From Armillaria gallica (taxonomy: Eukaryota > Basidiomycota > Agaricomycetes > Agaricales > Physalacriaceae): DNA of 64,000 nt. The notes under the pieces were generated by a model. That model saw only the letters and a program-made list of their open reading frames with translations. It was not told the DNA's origin and searched no databases. The DNA lies in the NCBI GenBank assembly GCA_037576215.1, contig JBANDB010000001.1, positions 8,308,001 through 8,372,000 of the forward strand, given 5' to 3'. The translations under genes and the position numbers were made by a program. Positions 23,239 through 34,144 of the stretch are shown piece by piece; within the stretch, counting starts at the first letter, position 1; the number at the start of each line of letters is the position of its first letter.

Positions 23239-25073
23239 AAGCGTTCACATGTGTAATTTTGCGAAATGTATCAATACATACATTTTATAAGACCTAGATA
23301 CCAAAGCAATGAGATATACCTTAGAGCGCAGTGCCCTAAGTGTGGACAATGAAGTTCCTGGAGTGATGCTTGGTGGAGCGCAAGGCTTAACTGCAGAGTG
23401 ATACCATAAGGGTCACACTAAGTCTAAAGCCCCAGCACTTGACACTGAGTACACTGACAATGCACGGAAGGCGCGCTAAGAATGGAACCCACAAAGCTCA
23501 GGAGATAATTGATACTTCGTGGAACCTTGATCTATGATGCATGAGGCACTGCCATGCAGGGAACTGCCATGCGGGGAACTAGCGCTCTAGACCCTGGAAT
23601 GTTTAGAATTGAAGTAGGACCAATGTCTCTGACTTTGGCTGATGCGCGCGAGGCCTAGACTAGATGCTGGTGGTCCTAGAAGACCATGGAAATCACTAGA
23701 AGATATTATTACCATAAATAAGAGTTGCGGGGTAGGCTACAACTCCGAGGAAATACTAGGCGGTGTCAGTACGTGCAGATAGCGTGGTTAACCGATGTCA
23801 TGCAGCTGAGAGACCAGGATCTGGCCCCGAGCCAGAGCTCTGAGTAAGCGCCAAGCAATGGCGTGATTATGGCAACATACCCAGGACTTGGGAAAGGAAG
23901 TTCCGCCAGCCAAGAGTTACTATTTAAGGTTGTATTAATATGTAGAGCGCATAGTATAAATACTGTATTGTAGTAATAGTGTAAAAGTTTCGGACCCCCA
24001 TTGTAATCGCACGCAAGCCTCCAGCTTGATGCCCTAGCAGCAGGATTAGTTTGTAACTTCAAGTGAGAGAATAAACCTAGAATTGATATCATACCGAGTG
24101 AATTGAGTTGCATGCGAGGCATAGAAAGCTTAGCGGGGACTTGTGTATGGTTTGAGTGATTGGTTGACTGCGCTCTACCCTGAGAATAAGAGATATTGTG
24201 TCATTGCAGATGCGCTCTTGAGTTTTGAGGGTTTCTTGTGATGCGCGGTGCTACAGGTGGCACAGGTTCAAACCCTTTGGTCTGGTTAGCATGCGCTTAG
24301 TTGGGTATACCATTCCACAAGTGGCAGAGGTTCAAACCCTTTGGCTTGTCGGACGGCGTTTCTTGGGTGCAAGATACTACAGGCAGCAGAGGTTCAAACC
24401 CTTTGGTCTGGTTAGTGTTCGTACAGAGGCCTTCTTTAACGTGTGGCACTACAGGCGGCACAGGTTCAAACCCTGTGGTCTGATTAGTGCGCGCTTGAGG
24501 GTTCTCATTTCCGCAAGTGGCAGAGGTTCAAACCCTTTGGCTTGTCAGACAGGGTTTAGTTGGTTATTGTGTCTCTGGATCGGCATAGGTTCAAACCCTG
24601 TGGGTCTACGATTGGTTTTGGAAGCTTGAGTGCGTAGGTTCAAATCCTGTGGCTTGAGTGGACATTTTGTGAAGGGTTTCTGCTTAGAGCGCAAGCTTTG
24701 AGTAGTGTTTAGAGTGTGTTTAGGTTGTTGTGGTTACCTGTGTGTGACGCGCACGACTTATTGAGGGTTTTGTGGGTGTGTGGTGACGTATCATGTATTG
24801 TAGTACACCTTGCCTTGAGGCCCGGCGACATTGGTCGCCCCTCTTGTTATAAAAGCCTTTGGACTTAGAGAGATCTAGATACATGATGCGCGCTATTGCT
24901 ATACATGTGTATTGTATATTCTGAGAGTTTAGTTGTTTTGCTTCAATCTGCTTCTATCGCATAATATCCCCCCAAGAACTTGAGGGTTTGTGTGTGTAGT
25001 GTTGGGTGTGGGTGTGATCAGTGTCTTCGACACTGTTGCATTTCTAGCCTGCGCGCACAGAGTCTCTTCAACG
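23239..25073 (+). repeat. Motif-saturated LTR-like element E2, inserted in integrase
   Basis: 1835 bp flanked by TTGAA (23234-23238 and 25074-25078); removing it and one TTGAA restores the integrase reading frame, so the boundaries are firm. Begins AAGCGTTCACATGTG, ends CTCTTCAACG. It contains AGTATAAATACTG then GGACCCCC (about 23950-23998), seven T-arm hairpins (24260-24655), TTATAAAAGCC (24846) and a GT-rich tail. GCGC occurs about 16 times. It encodes no protein. A 5-bp duplication plus a TATA box near the 3' end suggest a solo LTR, though the ends lack TG...CA. Confidence 0.85.
24255..24660 (+). repeat. Array of seven tRNA T-arm/B-box hairpins in E2
   Basis: GGTTCAAACCC or GGTTCAAATCC at about 24264, 24329, 24391, 24462, 24524, 24589 and 24638. 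The last units match the units of E1 one for one; the array has two more units than E1. Pairing across the loop is kept by alternating AGAGG/CCTTT and ACAGG/CCTGT stems. Confidence 0.72.
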
Positions 25074-25645
25074 TTGAAGCCTACATCAAAGGCTGCGAAA
25101 CATGCCAGCGAATGAAGACAAGCATGGCCGCCAAAGCTGCCCCACTCTATCCGAATGCAGTACCAGTGGGACCATGGATGCACATTTCTGTCGACATGGT
25201 CACAGGACTTCCCAATTCCCATGGACATGATGCAATCCTCATGATCGTCGACCAATTCTCGAAAGCCATCATCCCCTTCGCCTGCAACACTGAATTATCA
25301 GCCGAGGAATGGGCCCGGATACTCCGAGACCACGTCTATGCATGCCATGGAATGCCCCAGGTAGTCATATCCGATTGCGGCCCGCAGTTCATATCCAAGT
25401 TCATGAAAGAACTGTACTGGATGCTTGACATCACCCAGAACGTGTCCACTGCGTTCCACCCCCAGACAGATGGACAGACCAAGCATGTTAACCAAGAAAT
25501 CAAAAAGTACCTTCGAATCTTTGTTAACCACTGCCAAACGGACTGGAGCGACTGGCTCCCACTCGCAGAGTTCGCCCACAACAACCAAATCCACAGCACG
25601 ACAGGCAAGAGCCCATTCATGGTGCTCTATGGCCAAAACCCTTGA
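25074..25645 (+). pseudogene. Ty3 integrase, zinc Cys pair and catalytic core
   Basis: Continues the integrase after E2. CETCQRMK supplies the Cys pair. The core shows the DDE triad: VDMVTGLP (first Asp), VVISDCGPQFISKF (second Asp) and the NQEIKKYLR region with Glu after FHPQTDGQTKHV. LAEFAHNNQIHSTTGKSPF is the usual closing block. Open for 190 residues until TGA 25643, where relatives have Arg. Inserts element DNA into the genome. Confidence 0.92.
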
Positions 25646-26254
25646 ATCGTCCCTGACTCCCCATGATCATCTCCATTCTTGAGCCCTGCCACAGAGGACT
25701 TTGTCAAGAACATGACTACAGTCCATGCCGAAACCCAGAAGGCACTCGAAGAAGCCACCAGGAGGATGAAAGCCCAATACGACAAAAGGAAATGTGCCTC
25801 CCATCTGTACCAGATCGGAGACCACATGTGGCTTGACACCACAAACCTTAACCTCCCACAACCAAAGAAGAAACTCAACAACAAATGTGTTGGCCCCTTC
25901 TTAATCCTCGAGAAAGTGGGCGCCAGTGCTTATAAACTCAAACTGCCACCCCACTGGAAGATTCACCTGTGCTTCAACGAGAAGCTTCTGACCCCATACA
26001 CACCACTGGCATTCCCCAATCAGGAACTGCTGCCTCCACCACCACCCGACCTCATTGAAGATGAGGAGGAATATGAAGTTGAAGAAGTCCTCAACGTCCG
26101 CCCCCGACAAGTACACGGATGAAGAGGCCAGAAGTCATGAACAGTCCACGACTACTTCATCAAGTGGAAAGGATGGACCCGAGAACATAACTCTTGGGTC
26201 AGGGAAGAAGATATGGAAAATGCACAGGAAGCGATAGAGGAATTCGAAAAATGA
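25646..26254 (+). pseudogene. Ty3 integrase C-terminus and chromodomain
   Basis: Same frame as the core. Includes a GPY/F-like module (CVGPFLILEKVGASAYKLKL) and a C-terminal chromodomain (YEVEEVLNVR..., then DYFIKWKGW, then NSWVREEDMENAQEAIEEF). Chromodomains of chromoviruses target integration to methylated-histone chromatin. Interrupted by TGA at 25661, 26120 and 26138; the natural stop is TGA 26252-26254. The stops at 26120 and 26138 fall inside the chromodomain. Confidence 0.9.
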
Positions 26255-26544
26255 TGCCGATAAAGGACATTGGCCCTATAACAGGGAATAGCAATGGGCC
26301 CTCATTAATGATATTCACGACATTAATGACATATTTATACTGCATCAACGGGTCCTAGGCCCTCTCTCATCACCACCAGATATGTGGAAATCCTCGTTCC
26401 TCATTCAGCCCTTCTGTGTAGGGACAAAGAAAGGACAAGTCGCAGCCCATGTGGCAGAGCCCCTAGTTAGAGGGGACGGCATGATGATGAAGACCTACAA
26501 GATTCTACGAGCAGTCGGGACACCTGCCTTTAATGAGGGAGTGA
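26255..26544 (+). other. Ty3 3' untranslated region
   Basis: Between the pol stop and the 3' LTR. The purine-rich GAGGGAGTGA immediately before 26545 is a plausible polypurine tract for plus-strand priming. Confidence 0.55.
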
Positions 26545-26928
26545 TGTTACAATTTTCATGACTTATGTATTTCCATGACTTATCTTATCTCGGCACAACC
26601 ACAACCAAATTGTATGACTCCACCGTTTTCCCAAGACTGCATGGTAAACCGAACGACTTCCATACCACCTGACATGTGTCTGACAGATGGGGGTGTATCT
26701 ATTATTAGACAAACCGAACAATATATAAGTAGTATAGCTCTCAGCCATGTACCCTAGCTTCAAGCTAAGTTTCAATCACACGAACCTTTCTCTTCTCACA
26801 ACGAGCCCAGAGTCTGATCGTTATACCGATTCGCTGTAGCAAACTTCACGGTACTATCGCCCTGCCCAAAGTGAGAGGCAGTGTCACATTAGTCACCTTG
26901 TTTGTTATTCCCGAGTTCATCCATAACA
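26545..26928 (+). repeat. 3' LTR of the Ty3 element (384 bp)
   Basis: TGTTACAATTTTCATG to CCATAACA, followed by the ATATC duplication. It lacks the MITE present in the 5' LTR and so preserves the empty insertion site GGTAAACC. TATATAAG is near 26722. Confidence 0.93.
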
Positions 26929-26933
26929 ATATC

Positions 26934-27168
26934 AGGAATCTTGGATGCTCCTTAGTTGCAGACGCTTTACACCATGATTGATAAACACTTGTTACAGCAG
27001 AAGATCCACTAGTGCAGGCTTATGGGTTCGTTGGGGCTGGTGAGAGAAGACAATTGTGAGGAGTGTGCCACATCCATCACCTTCCTCATCATAGGCCTAA
27101 AGGAAAGAACTGGATATGCAACAATTCTACAAAGCCTATCTCTGCCACGGTGCACGATGATACGCCGT
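26934..27168. other. Flanking sequence between Ty3 and E3, nothing recognised
   Basis: Contains GCCGT at 27164-27168, one half of the target duplication of E3. Confidence 0.4.
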
Positions 27169-28507
27169 CTACGCGTTCACACCTAGATTTTGCGATTTTA
27201 TAATAATACTATTGCATATCTATCTTACATTAGTGATACTTAAAGGACTATAGCTGAGGCTTCGAAGCTGATAGTTAGACTAGTATGCGACTAGTAGAGC
27301 CAGGACTTAGATGCGATACCACTAGTGGGTTAAATCTACCAGCCGGCCATACTAGTGACTTGAATGCTAACAGGGCTAAGTGAATACGGCCACTAGTGGA
27401 CAAGTAACGCGACTAGCGCACCAAACAAGAAGCAGAGGACACAAATCTCGTGAAGCTCGGTCACTAGCGAGCCGCTCTGGGCATAAATGCCTAAGTCAGG
27501 TTAACTAGTCACGCGGCAATCTCGAAACAGGACTTAGAAATGAATTAGCAATGGATTAACCTTGCGGTAGATCCGCCGGGTGCGATACAGATCCATTGCG
27601 ATCGGTACTAGTATAGCCGGGCTGCGCCTTCGATCACGATCGACAGCTGTTACAGGCACGCTCGCCTGGCTAGTCATTTATCCTTGGCACTAGTGGAGCG
27701 TCGCTGGGCCCAGGACATGGAATACCACCGCTAGCGGAGCTCCTAGGCTCACTAGTCAGCAAGCGATCGTTTCTAGACCGACTATTGCGTGATTATTCAC
27801 CATTATTCGTGACTAGCCAAGAAATCCTTATCAATAATACCCCTCTAGTCAGTTATTTATATCTCGATCGTACCTTGTTTGTCAGTATATAAGTAGTAGA
27901 ATAGGCGCACGCGTGGCTCAGGCAAGCCATCCCCGCAATTGTGACCTACTAGTCAGTATCTAGTGCCCCAATTAAAGGCTTTTGTGCTTAACCTCGACGA
28001 AGCAGCTACTAGTCGCTAAGTTACCCATAGCATTGAGTGAATAGAAGCGTCTTAGAGCAATCTTTTGTGTCCTGCAAAGGCCAAGAGTGTTTCGAAGTTA
28101 GTTCAAGCAAGTTCTCAAAGTTTAAAGTATTATTCTTAGGCCAAGAGCGCCACTAGTCTGCCTAGAAAGCGACTAGTCAAGTGTTTATTCACTTGTAAGA
28201 CATTATAGGGCCAAGAGAGCCACTAGTTCAAAGCAGTCCCAGTCAGAGCGAGCGCAGTAGCTCAAGTCGAGTCACTATTCATCCAATTGTGTCTTACAAA
28301 CCCCACTAGTGTGAGTAGTACGCTTGTATAGCTCACTAGTAACGAAATAAAACGTCTTTAAACAACTTTCCTTGATTATTGAAGTCTGCAGAGTGCTTCT
28401 ATCGTACTCAAAACGCCCGAATTCAATACATTGGTGATAAGTGTAGAGTTAGTGATTGGTTTAGTGTTGTTGGTGTTCATTGCCAGCCTCTAGTCCATTT
28501 GCCACTC
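27169..28507 (+). repeat. Motif-saturated LTR-like element E3 (ACTAGT type)
   Basis: 1339 bp between two GCCGT sites (27164-27168 and 28508-28512). The start CTACGCGTTCACACCTAGATT and the following TTTTGCGATTT match the starts of E1/E2. A TATATAAGTAGTAG box is near 27895, and near the end CTTCTATCG and GTGTTGTTGGTGTTC recall the E1/E2 tail. Sixteen exact ACTAGT palindromes lie between about 27280 and 28340, plus several one-base variants. No T-arm hairpins and no GCGC enrichment. No protein-coding frame. Confidence 0.7.
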
Positions 28508-28512
28508 GCCGT

Positions 28513-29009
28513 TACCGAGCACATCAACGATGCCTATAGTCTATTGTTGACCTTTTCTGTGCACATACTTGTGCTGGTTTATGAACCCCAGGGCCAGCTG
28601 ATGAGCGTAGATGAAGGAAGCTCTCAGCTGAGACGCTAGAAGACGGTTCGTTATCATTTCTCTGATGGCTTCGTTCATTGACCATAGCACAGTGGCATTA
28701 CAATAACCTCAATGCTTGTGTGTTCAATATCCCAAGTTCCAACCAATGAATGATGTGTTTCTTAAGATCTTGTCGACACGGTCATAGCAGGGCATCTAAG
28801 GACCATGTCTCCTGTGAGACGTGAAACTGAAATCCATCAACACCTTTCAGTCTAAAGGCGGCACCCTAAGTCCATAGCCACAGTTCGACTCCATGTTGTG
28901 TCATTGAAGAGTGGAAAGACTTTTTGTTCTAATTTTTCTCTGGATGGGAATTCTGACAATTTTCATGGTTCCTCGTGATTCCGTGTTGTAGCTTTGACAG
29001 AGATCAGCG
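28513..29009. other. Between E3 and E4, nothing recognised
   Basis: No gene, repeat end or RNA signal supported. Confidence 0.4.
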
Positions 29010-29970
29010 ACAACAGTGATACACCTGCCAGGCATACACCCTTTAAAAATGCGTGTAAATTAACATTTTCTGGCAATACAATGGTATTACATTGTACCAA
29101 TCAGTATGACATGAAAAGAAAGTAACACATTGTAAAACAGAAAGGGCCACCTGGCAACTTCGAAATGAGCTGTTCTAATGCTTGAATAGAAGATCGGGTG
29201 TTCTACCCAGTCGACCGAAGGTCCAGGCTGTGACTCGTATGGTGTAATCGCCTGGCATCTCAGCAGAAGTTATCAGATCACCTGGCAATTGATCTAGTAT
29301 GATTGATCAACATGGTAGCCGCTGATGAGATAATATCTGCCAGGCAGAGAGTTTAGCCTCACCAGGCTGGGTCAGCAAGCATATTAGTCAGTCATAAGAC
29401 ATTGGCAATAGTGTATCAGTAGAATAGTATAAATACAGTGCATGTATCTAGTGGGGAATCAGGTTTCTGACCCCCAGAATGCTACCAGGCAAATAGTATG
29501 GGTTTAATTGGTTGAGAGCTTCGAGTCATAGACTCACCTGGAATAGAAATATTGTGACCTGGTCACTTCATGTGTGCAAGAACAGTAAAGCAAGCAAGCA
29601 GTATAAGCTAGAAACAGAAAGACAAGACCCGAGAAACAGTTCAGAACCAGTCAGAGTGTTTTAAGTCGCAACCAGGCACAAAGTATCAGTATTGAAACTG
29701 CACCAGGCAGCCAGCACAAGTTCAGAACCTGCACCAGGCAGTTATTCTGTATCAGTTTAAGTTTGTGTTCAGTAACATGTCGAGCTTAGAGTGAAAATTC
29801 AATATATCTTTTATATACAATCATATTCATTGCACCCAGAACTTATAAACTACAGTACAAAGCATCGTAACTTGGTATAATCTACCTCCCTTCAAACTGC
29901 AATTACTGAGTGTTTGTGTAGTGTGTTGTGTGTAGCATGTCGCATCTATATAGGCACCCAGCACCTTTCA
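29010..29970 (+). repeat. Motif-saturated LTR-like element E4 (CCWGG type)
   Basis: Related to E1-E3: AATGCGTGTAAATTAACATTTT near its start, AGTATAAATACAG then TGACCCCC (29433-29482) as in E2, and a GTGTAGTGTGTTGTGTGTAGC tail. CCAGGCA or CCTGGCA occurs nine times and CCWGG about thirteen times in under 1 kb. Boundaries are approximate and no target duplication was found. Confidence 0.55.
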
Positions 29971-30955
29971 ATGGCCCATTTTGTTCCCTTCAACAATGAC
30001 TGGTACTGTCAGTTCCATGAGATTCAGACAATCTCACTTGATATCTCGACAACTTCATAGTGTAAGCTCGTACTGGAAGGACGATTAAGTGATGAGGACA
30101 AGTACAGATGGACTTGCCTAGTGTTGGCCACAGTGAGTTACTTCCAATTGTACATTGGTTCTTCATTTCTGACAGCCGAATTGATTATCATGTAATGAAG
30201 AAGGTATACAATACTTTCATGTTGAGTGGGGGATATGATCGGTTAAAGCTTACCTCAGAGTGGTACCAATTTGGCTTTGTATCATCATCCCTTTCACCAC
30301 TGTATTCAAGGAACGGTCTTTGGAACCATAAGCCTGATGCCATTCCATCCCCATCTCACAAGTACGTATAGTGCCATTGTTCCTCTTAGGCTGTGTAGTG
30401 GCATATCGGACTCACATTGTCAACAGAACCTCATTGCAGGATAGTGTGTGTCAGTGTGTCTACTCTCTGATTGTGATACATTGTTATGGAGTGGGTCTCA
30501 CAGTATGTATGTCCCGTCTCATGGTGAGCATTGTTGCAACATGTCACATTGATCCCGATACTCATGCTGTTGGGCATGGCCTGCATCCCGCCAGTCATGT
30601 GCATGGTTTTGGCACTCTTTCTGTAGTTCTCTGGTTGTTCATAGCTGACCTTTGCACTATCATATCCATTTGCCTAGTGAACCCTGCAATATGGTTCCAC
30701 TGTTATGTTCACAATTATGCTTGCAATTGACAAATGTGTGGATAGCACTTTGGAAATTGGAATGCCTATGAAAGCCTGCTGACAGTCCCACAAAATTCGA
30801 AGTTCCTTTTTGTTGTCACACTTCCCTCTACCATGAGTGAATCTGAAATTGCACGATGATTCCCCTCTAAAAGTCAGGAGCCGGTAAATGTGCCATTCAC
30901 TTCTATGAAGTCCCTACTGTAATCATATCACTGATAATCATCCTAGAAGAATGGA
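29971..30955 (+). other. Region with two short unrecognised open frames
   Basis: Frames at 30108-30371 and 30371-30730; the second is rich in hydrophobic residues and reads like two membrane helices, but I recognise no family. Probably relics of one gene, or chance. Confidence 0.25.
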
Positions 30956-31813
30956 TTGTGGTTCAATGTCGATGAACTTGTTCAGACTTACAGAACACAC
31001 AACCAAACTGAGATGGTCATCAATTATGTGAGGTTTAAGGAACACACACCCATCTCCATGAACCGTCCTACAACAGGGAAGTTGATTGAAAGAATTTCAG
31101 TGCTCGTAATCAAAAACAAAGAAGGCAATATTGACTGGACCTCCGGAGATTTGATCTATCTGCTGGCCCACCTGCCAAAACTACAAGTCCTTTCAATTGA
31201 AGAGTTGATACTAGATAATATCGAACTCAACACAGAATCTGAACTGCTCTGCCTCAAATCAGTCTGAATATTCTTTGCATTTCCTCTTGTATGAATTGGG
31301 AAAGTATTGTCTGTCTCCTTATAAAGTCTGGTGTTAATCTCAGTAGGCTCGAACAGATTGATATCACCGATCCTTGGCTCTCATATGCCAAGAATCTGAA
31401 GGGTAATTCAGTTATGCCAGATCCAACATCCAACCTTGGGGAAATTCTTGCACAGGCTTCTGCAAGTTTGCATGAGTTGAGGCTAGAACTCTGCCCCCAC
31501 CACCTCGTGTACATGTGTTCCTTACCTTGTTGAAGCCCATATATTCAAATCTTCTGCAGTCTCTCAGCACAGTATCAGATGGTTGGAATCGCTGGAGATC
31601 GTGCATAGAGGTTCCAAAGATTGTGACAATGGTAAAATGTTTCTGGAGAAGCTGGACTGGTTTATGAGTAACTTTGATTGTGCAGGGACATCCACCTTTG
31701 ATATCTTGAACTTTGGAGCTGTGGATGACATCTACTGGTATTTGACTAGGCCTGAAGCTATGAAGCATTGGGAAGCCACTGCTGCTGTGCAGGAGCACCA
31801 AATCAATCATTGA
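30956..31813 (+). pseudogene. Leucine-rich-repeat (F-box-type) gene relic
   Basis: Three frames in sequence. The first ends LLAHLPKLQVLSIEELILDN. The second contains LSRLEQIDITDP and SLHELRLELCP. The third starts WLESLEIVHRG and includes CAGTSTFDILNFG. Repeated LxxLxxLxI spacing is typical of the LRR part of basidiomycete F-box proteins, but the F-box itself is not visible. Frame changes at about 31265 and 31535 mark it as broken. In such proteins LRRs select substrates for ubiquitin ligases; that is family knowledge, not shown here. Confidence 0.4.
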
Positions 31814-32429
31814 AATATTTATCCTGGAGAATATGGAGGATGTCAAGGGGTTCCTGGGATTTCATTCCGTGATACAGGGTACCCCCATGGGAAATATGAT
31901 GTGATTGCCAAATATGGTGTATAACACACCTTTTATAGTATTTTTGTCACACAGTCAGTTGGATTTTTCAGAAATGATTTTCAAGCAGTGCTTGAAATGC
32001 GGTAAAACACCTGGTACAATAGTCAAAAATCAGGCAAATTTCTGTGATAAAACAGTCCATATATCTGTAACAGGCAAGAGTTATGCACTAAATTTTTTAC
32101 TCCTAGACTTCTCTTACATGTATCTTTCATTTTAGGACAGGATGTCCTTCTACAAAATTTTCGAGACCCCTTGGAGGATGTGTCAGAATCCGTTTTGATG
32201 ATAATTTTCATGTGTATGGCCAGAGCACTGAAGAATTTGAGGAGTGCAAGACGAGATGGTCTGGCTCTTATGAAAAGATCTTTGACTATCATTGTTAATG
32301 ATCACAGTAGATATAATTCTTGAATGGTGTACTTACATAAATGTGCAAATATCCTGTGTTACTCCTGCTTGCCATAGTATCTCTAAGTGTTACATTTGAT
32401 ACACTTCATGAAGATGGAGAGGTGTTCCA
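31814..32429. other. Between the LRR relic and the LINE, nothing certain
   Basis: Short frames only. It may hold decayed upstream LINE sequence, since the recognisable reverse transcriptase starts mid-domain at about 32460. Confidence 0.3.
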
Positions 32430-32468
32430 AAGATTTAGCCAACTTCCATTTTGTAGGGTCACACCCTG

Positions 32469-33374
32469 ATGGGACTACTCACTGGTGATCCTGCCTTGCC
32501 CATCTTGTGGAACCTGTTCATGGCAGACCTGACCATGCCAAACCATGCAGATGACATGAAACTTGCACATCAGGTAATGGACATCCTGGCTCAAGTGTAC
32601 GATATCCTCCTGTTCTCCCTTTCCGCAGCTGGTCTCCAAGTGAAACTTGATGCGCTGACAAGTTGGTGCTTAAAGAATTTTATCACTGTCAACAAGCTGA
32701 AAATGGTGATCCTGATCTTTGGCATGATGCCCTCCTCAGGGATAGCACCAAACTTCTATGTTGGTGTGCACAAGCTCTCTATCTCTGAGGAGGAGAGATA
32801 TGTCAGTGTGACCGTACAGCCTGTCTTAGCCTGTCCATTCAAGGTACACTCGGAAAAGAAGGCATCCACCGCAAGATACAGCAGTCACTGCATCTTTGCA
32901 ATACAAGATAAGAGTGGCCGATTAATGCCTACGCTGCTGAAGCTACTGTATAATGCCAGAGTCGACTGCCACTTGACCCATGCATGTGAGGTTGTCCCAG
33001 ATGCCATTGATGCTCATGTGAAGGACTTAGAGAAAATTCAAGAGTGGTTCATAAGACGGTCGCTGTGTGTTGGAAACAAAGCACCTAGAATTGCTCTATA
33101 CACCGAAACTGGTCTGATGCCTCTCAGAGTGCGATGTTTTGTCCTTCTGATGCGCTACCTTCAATACCTCCTCAATCTGACAGACCATCATTATGCTCAC
33201 CTGGCACTGACAAGTAGCAGGTCATTGTACTTTGCCGGAAAATCTTCATGGTACGGAGATGTACAGACATCTTGTGAACGTTTGCCTCTTTACGTGCGTC
33301 CAGTCCCTGTCCTAGCAGATGCTACGGAGATCGCGGTGTACATGGCAGAAGTCGAAAAGGCAGCGGAAACGTAG
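32469..33374 (+). pseudogene. LINE reverse transcriptase, C-terminal part
   Basis: 301 residues. GDPALPILWNLF at the start, the degraded catalytic box near residues 42-56, then TSWCLKNFITVNKLKMVILIFG, the usual thumb-side block of fungal Tad-like elements. LTHACEVVPDAI and NKAPRIALYTETGLMPLRVR are connection-region blocks. Ends at TAG 33372. N-terminal fingers and endonuclease are missing. Confidence 0.75.
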
Positions 33375-33377
33375 CTA

Positions 33378-33884
33378 TTGCAACAACTGAACGGTGCCAC
33401 AAAACTTTACTTGATCCATAATCGGCTAGAGGTTATTGGAAAACACCGTAAGAGGACCATCGAAGTGCCCTTGAAAATACACACATATCTCACCTGCACG
33501 GTCTCCAAGTATCGGGATGCGCTTGCGTCTGTGGTGTTCTCAACTCACAAGCTCGCAGTGGAAAGGTTACGATGGGCAGACCACGGACGGAGAAGTATTG
33601 CCCGTGACGAACAGCTATGTAGATTGTGCACCACTGCCATCAAAACACCTGAGCGTGTCATTCTCGAATGCGACAGTTCTGGCTTTATAAGTGAATTGCG
33701 TTCGGAGTGGATGGAAAAGGTACATACTGTTATCCCGGAGGCTTGCCTGGTGTCACAGCAGCGGAATCTCGTCGGACACCTGCAATGGCTCTTGGAGCAA
33801 GAGAAGATAGTACTGCTGGTTGGAAAATTTGTGTACTTAGTCCTTCAGGAGGTGTACAGCTATTTCATATACCATCCGCTTTGA
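33378..33884 (+). pseudogene. LINE ORF C-terminal tail
   Basis: 168 residues in the same frame as the preceding RT part, separated by one stop. Contains RLRWADHGRRSIARDEQLCRLC and VILECDS, a Cys-containing terminal region common after LINE reverse transcriptases. Confidence 0.6.
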
Positions 33885-34144
33885 GATGCATATGACGATT
33901 GCTAAATGTTCCTGTTTCTTGCCTGGCTTTCCTGCTACTGGGTTCTTCTCCCCCACGGCCGGTTGAGACGGCGCGTGGATGCTTGGCTCAGCAATGGGGG
34001 GTTGGGTCTGGGCGTCGTACAGATGAAAGTCGTAATGTACGTATTTACTGCTTACTTACTTCCTTTGTCGCGTACATAATGTCTGGGACCGGCGTTCACT
34101 GTGTGGACACTGCCGTGTAATACCACCTGCCTACCTACCTACCT

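Larger units (their letters stand above)
15028..26933 (+). mobile_element. Full-length Ty3/gypsy chromovirus-type LTR retrotransposon
   Basis: Flanked by a 5-bp target duplication ATATC (15028-15032 and 26929-26933). LTRs begin TGTTAC and end CATAACA. Order inside is gag, CCHC knuckle, spacer, aspartic protease, reverse transcriptase, RNase H, integrase, chromodomain, which is the Ty3/gypsy order with the chromovirus hallmark. About 10.6 kb of internal sequence includes the 1835-bp insertion E2 in integrase; the 5' LTR contains a 515-bp MITE. Many in-frame TGA codons and a few frameshifts make it non-autonomous now. The preserved target duplication and near-identical LTRs outside CpG sites point to fairly recent insertion. 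Confidence 0.93.
32430..34144 (+). mobile_element. 5'-truncated LINE (Tad-like non-LTR retrotransposon)
   Basis: Starts inside the reverse transcriptase at LLTGDPALPILWNLFMAD (finger/palm motif with GDP-S/A-P) and runs to a (CTAC)n-type tail at about 34124-34144. Two consecutive frames, 32469-33374 and 33378-33884, are separated by a single stop. The FADD/YADD box expected near residue 40 is changed to QVYDILLFSLSAAG, so catalysis is lost. The C-terminal part ends with a CRLC...ILEC pair, as in many LINE proteins. There is no endonuclease domain: typical 5' truncation by target-primed reverse transcription. The 3' UTR (33885-34123) is GC-rich. Confidence 0.75.

Noticed and set aside
31905..32292. 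Possible LINE endonuclease domain upstream of the reverse transcriptase
   Set aside because: No endonuclease motifs could be read in any frame.
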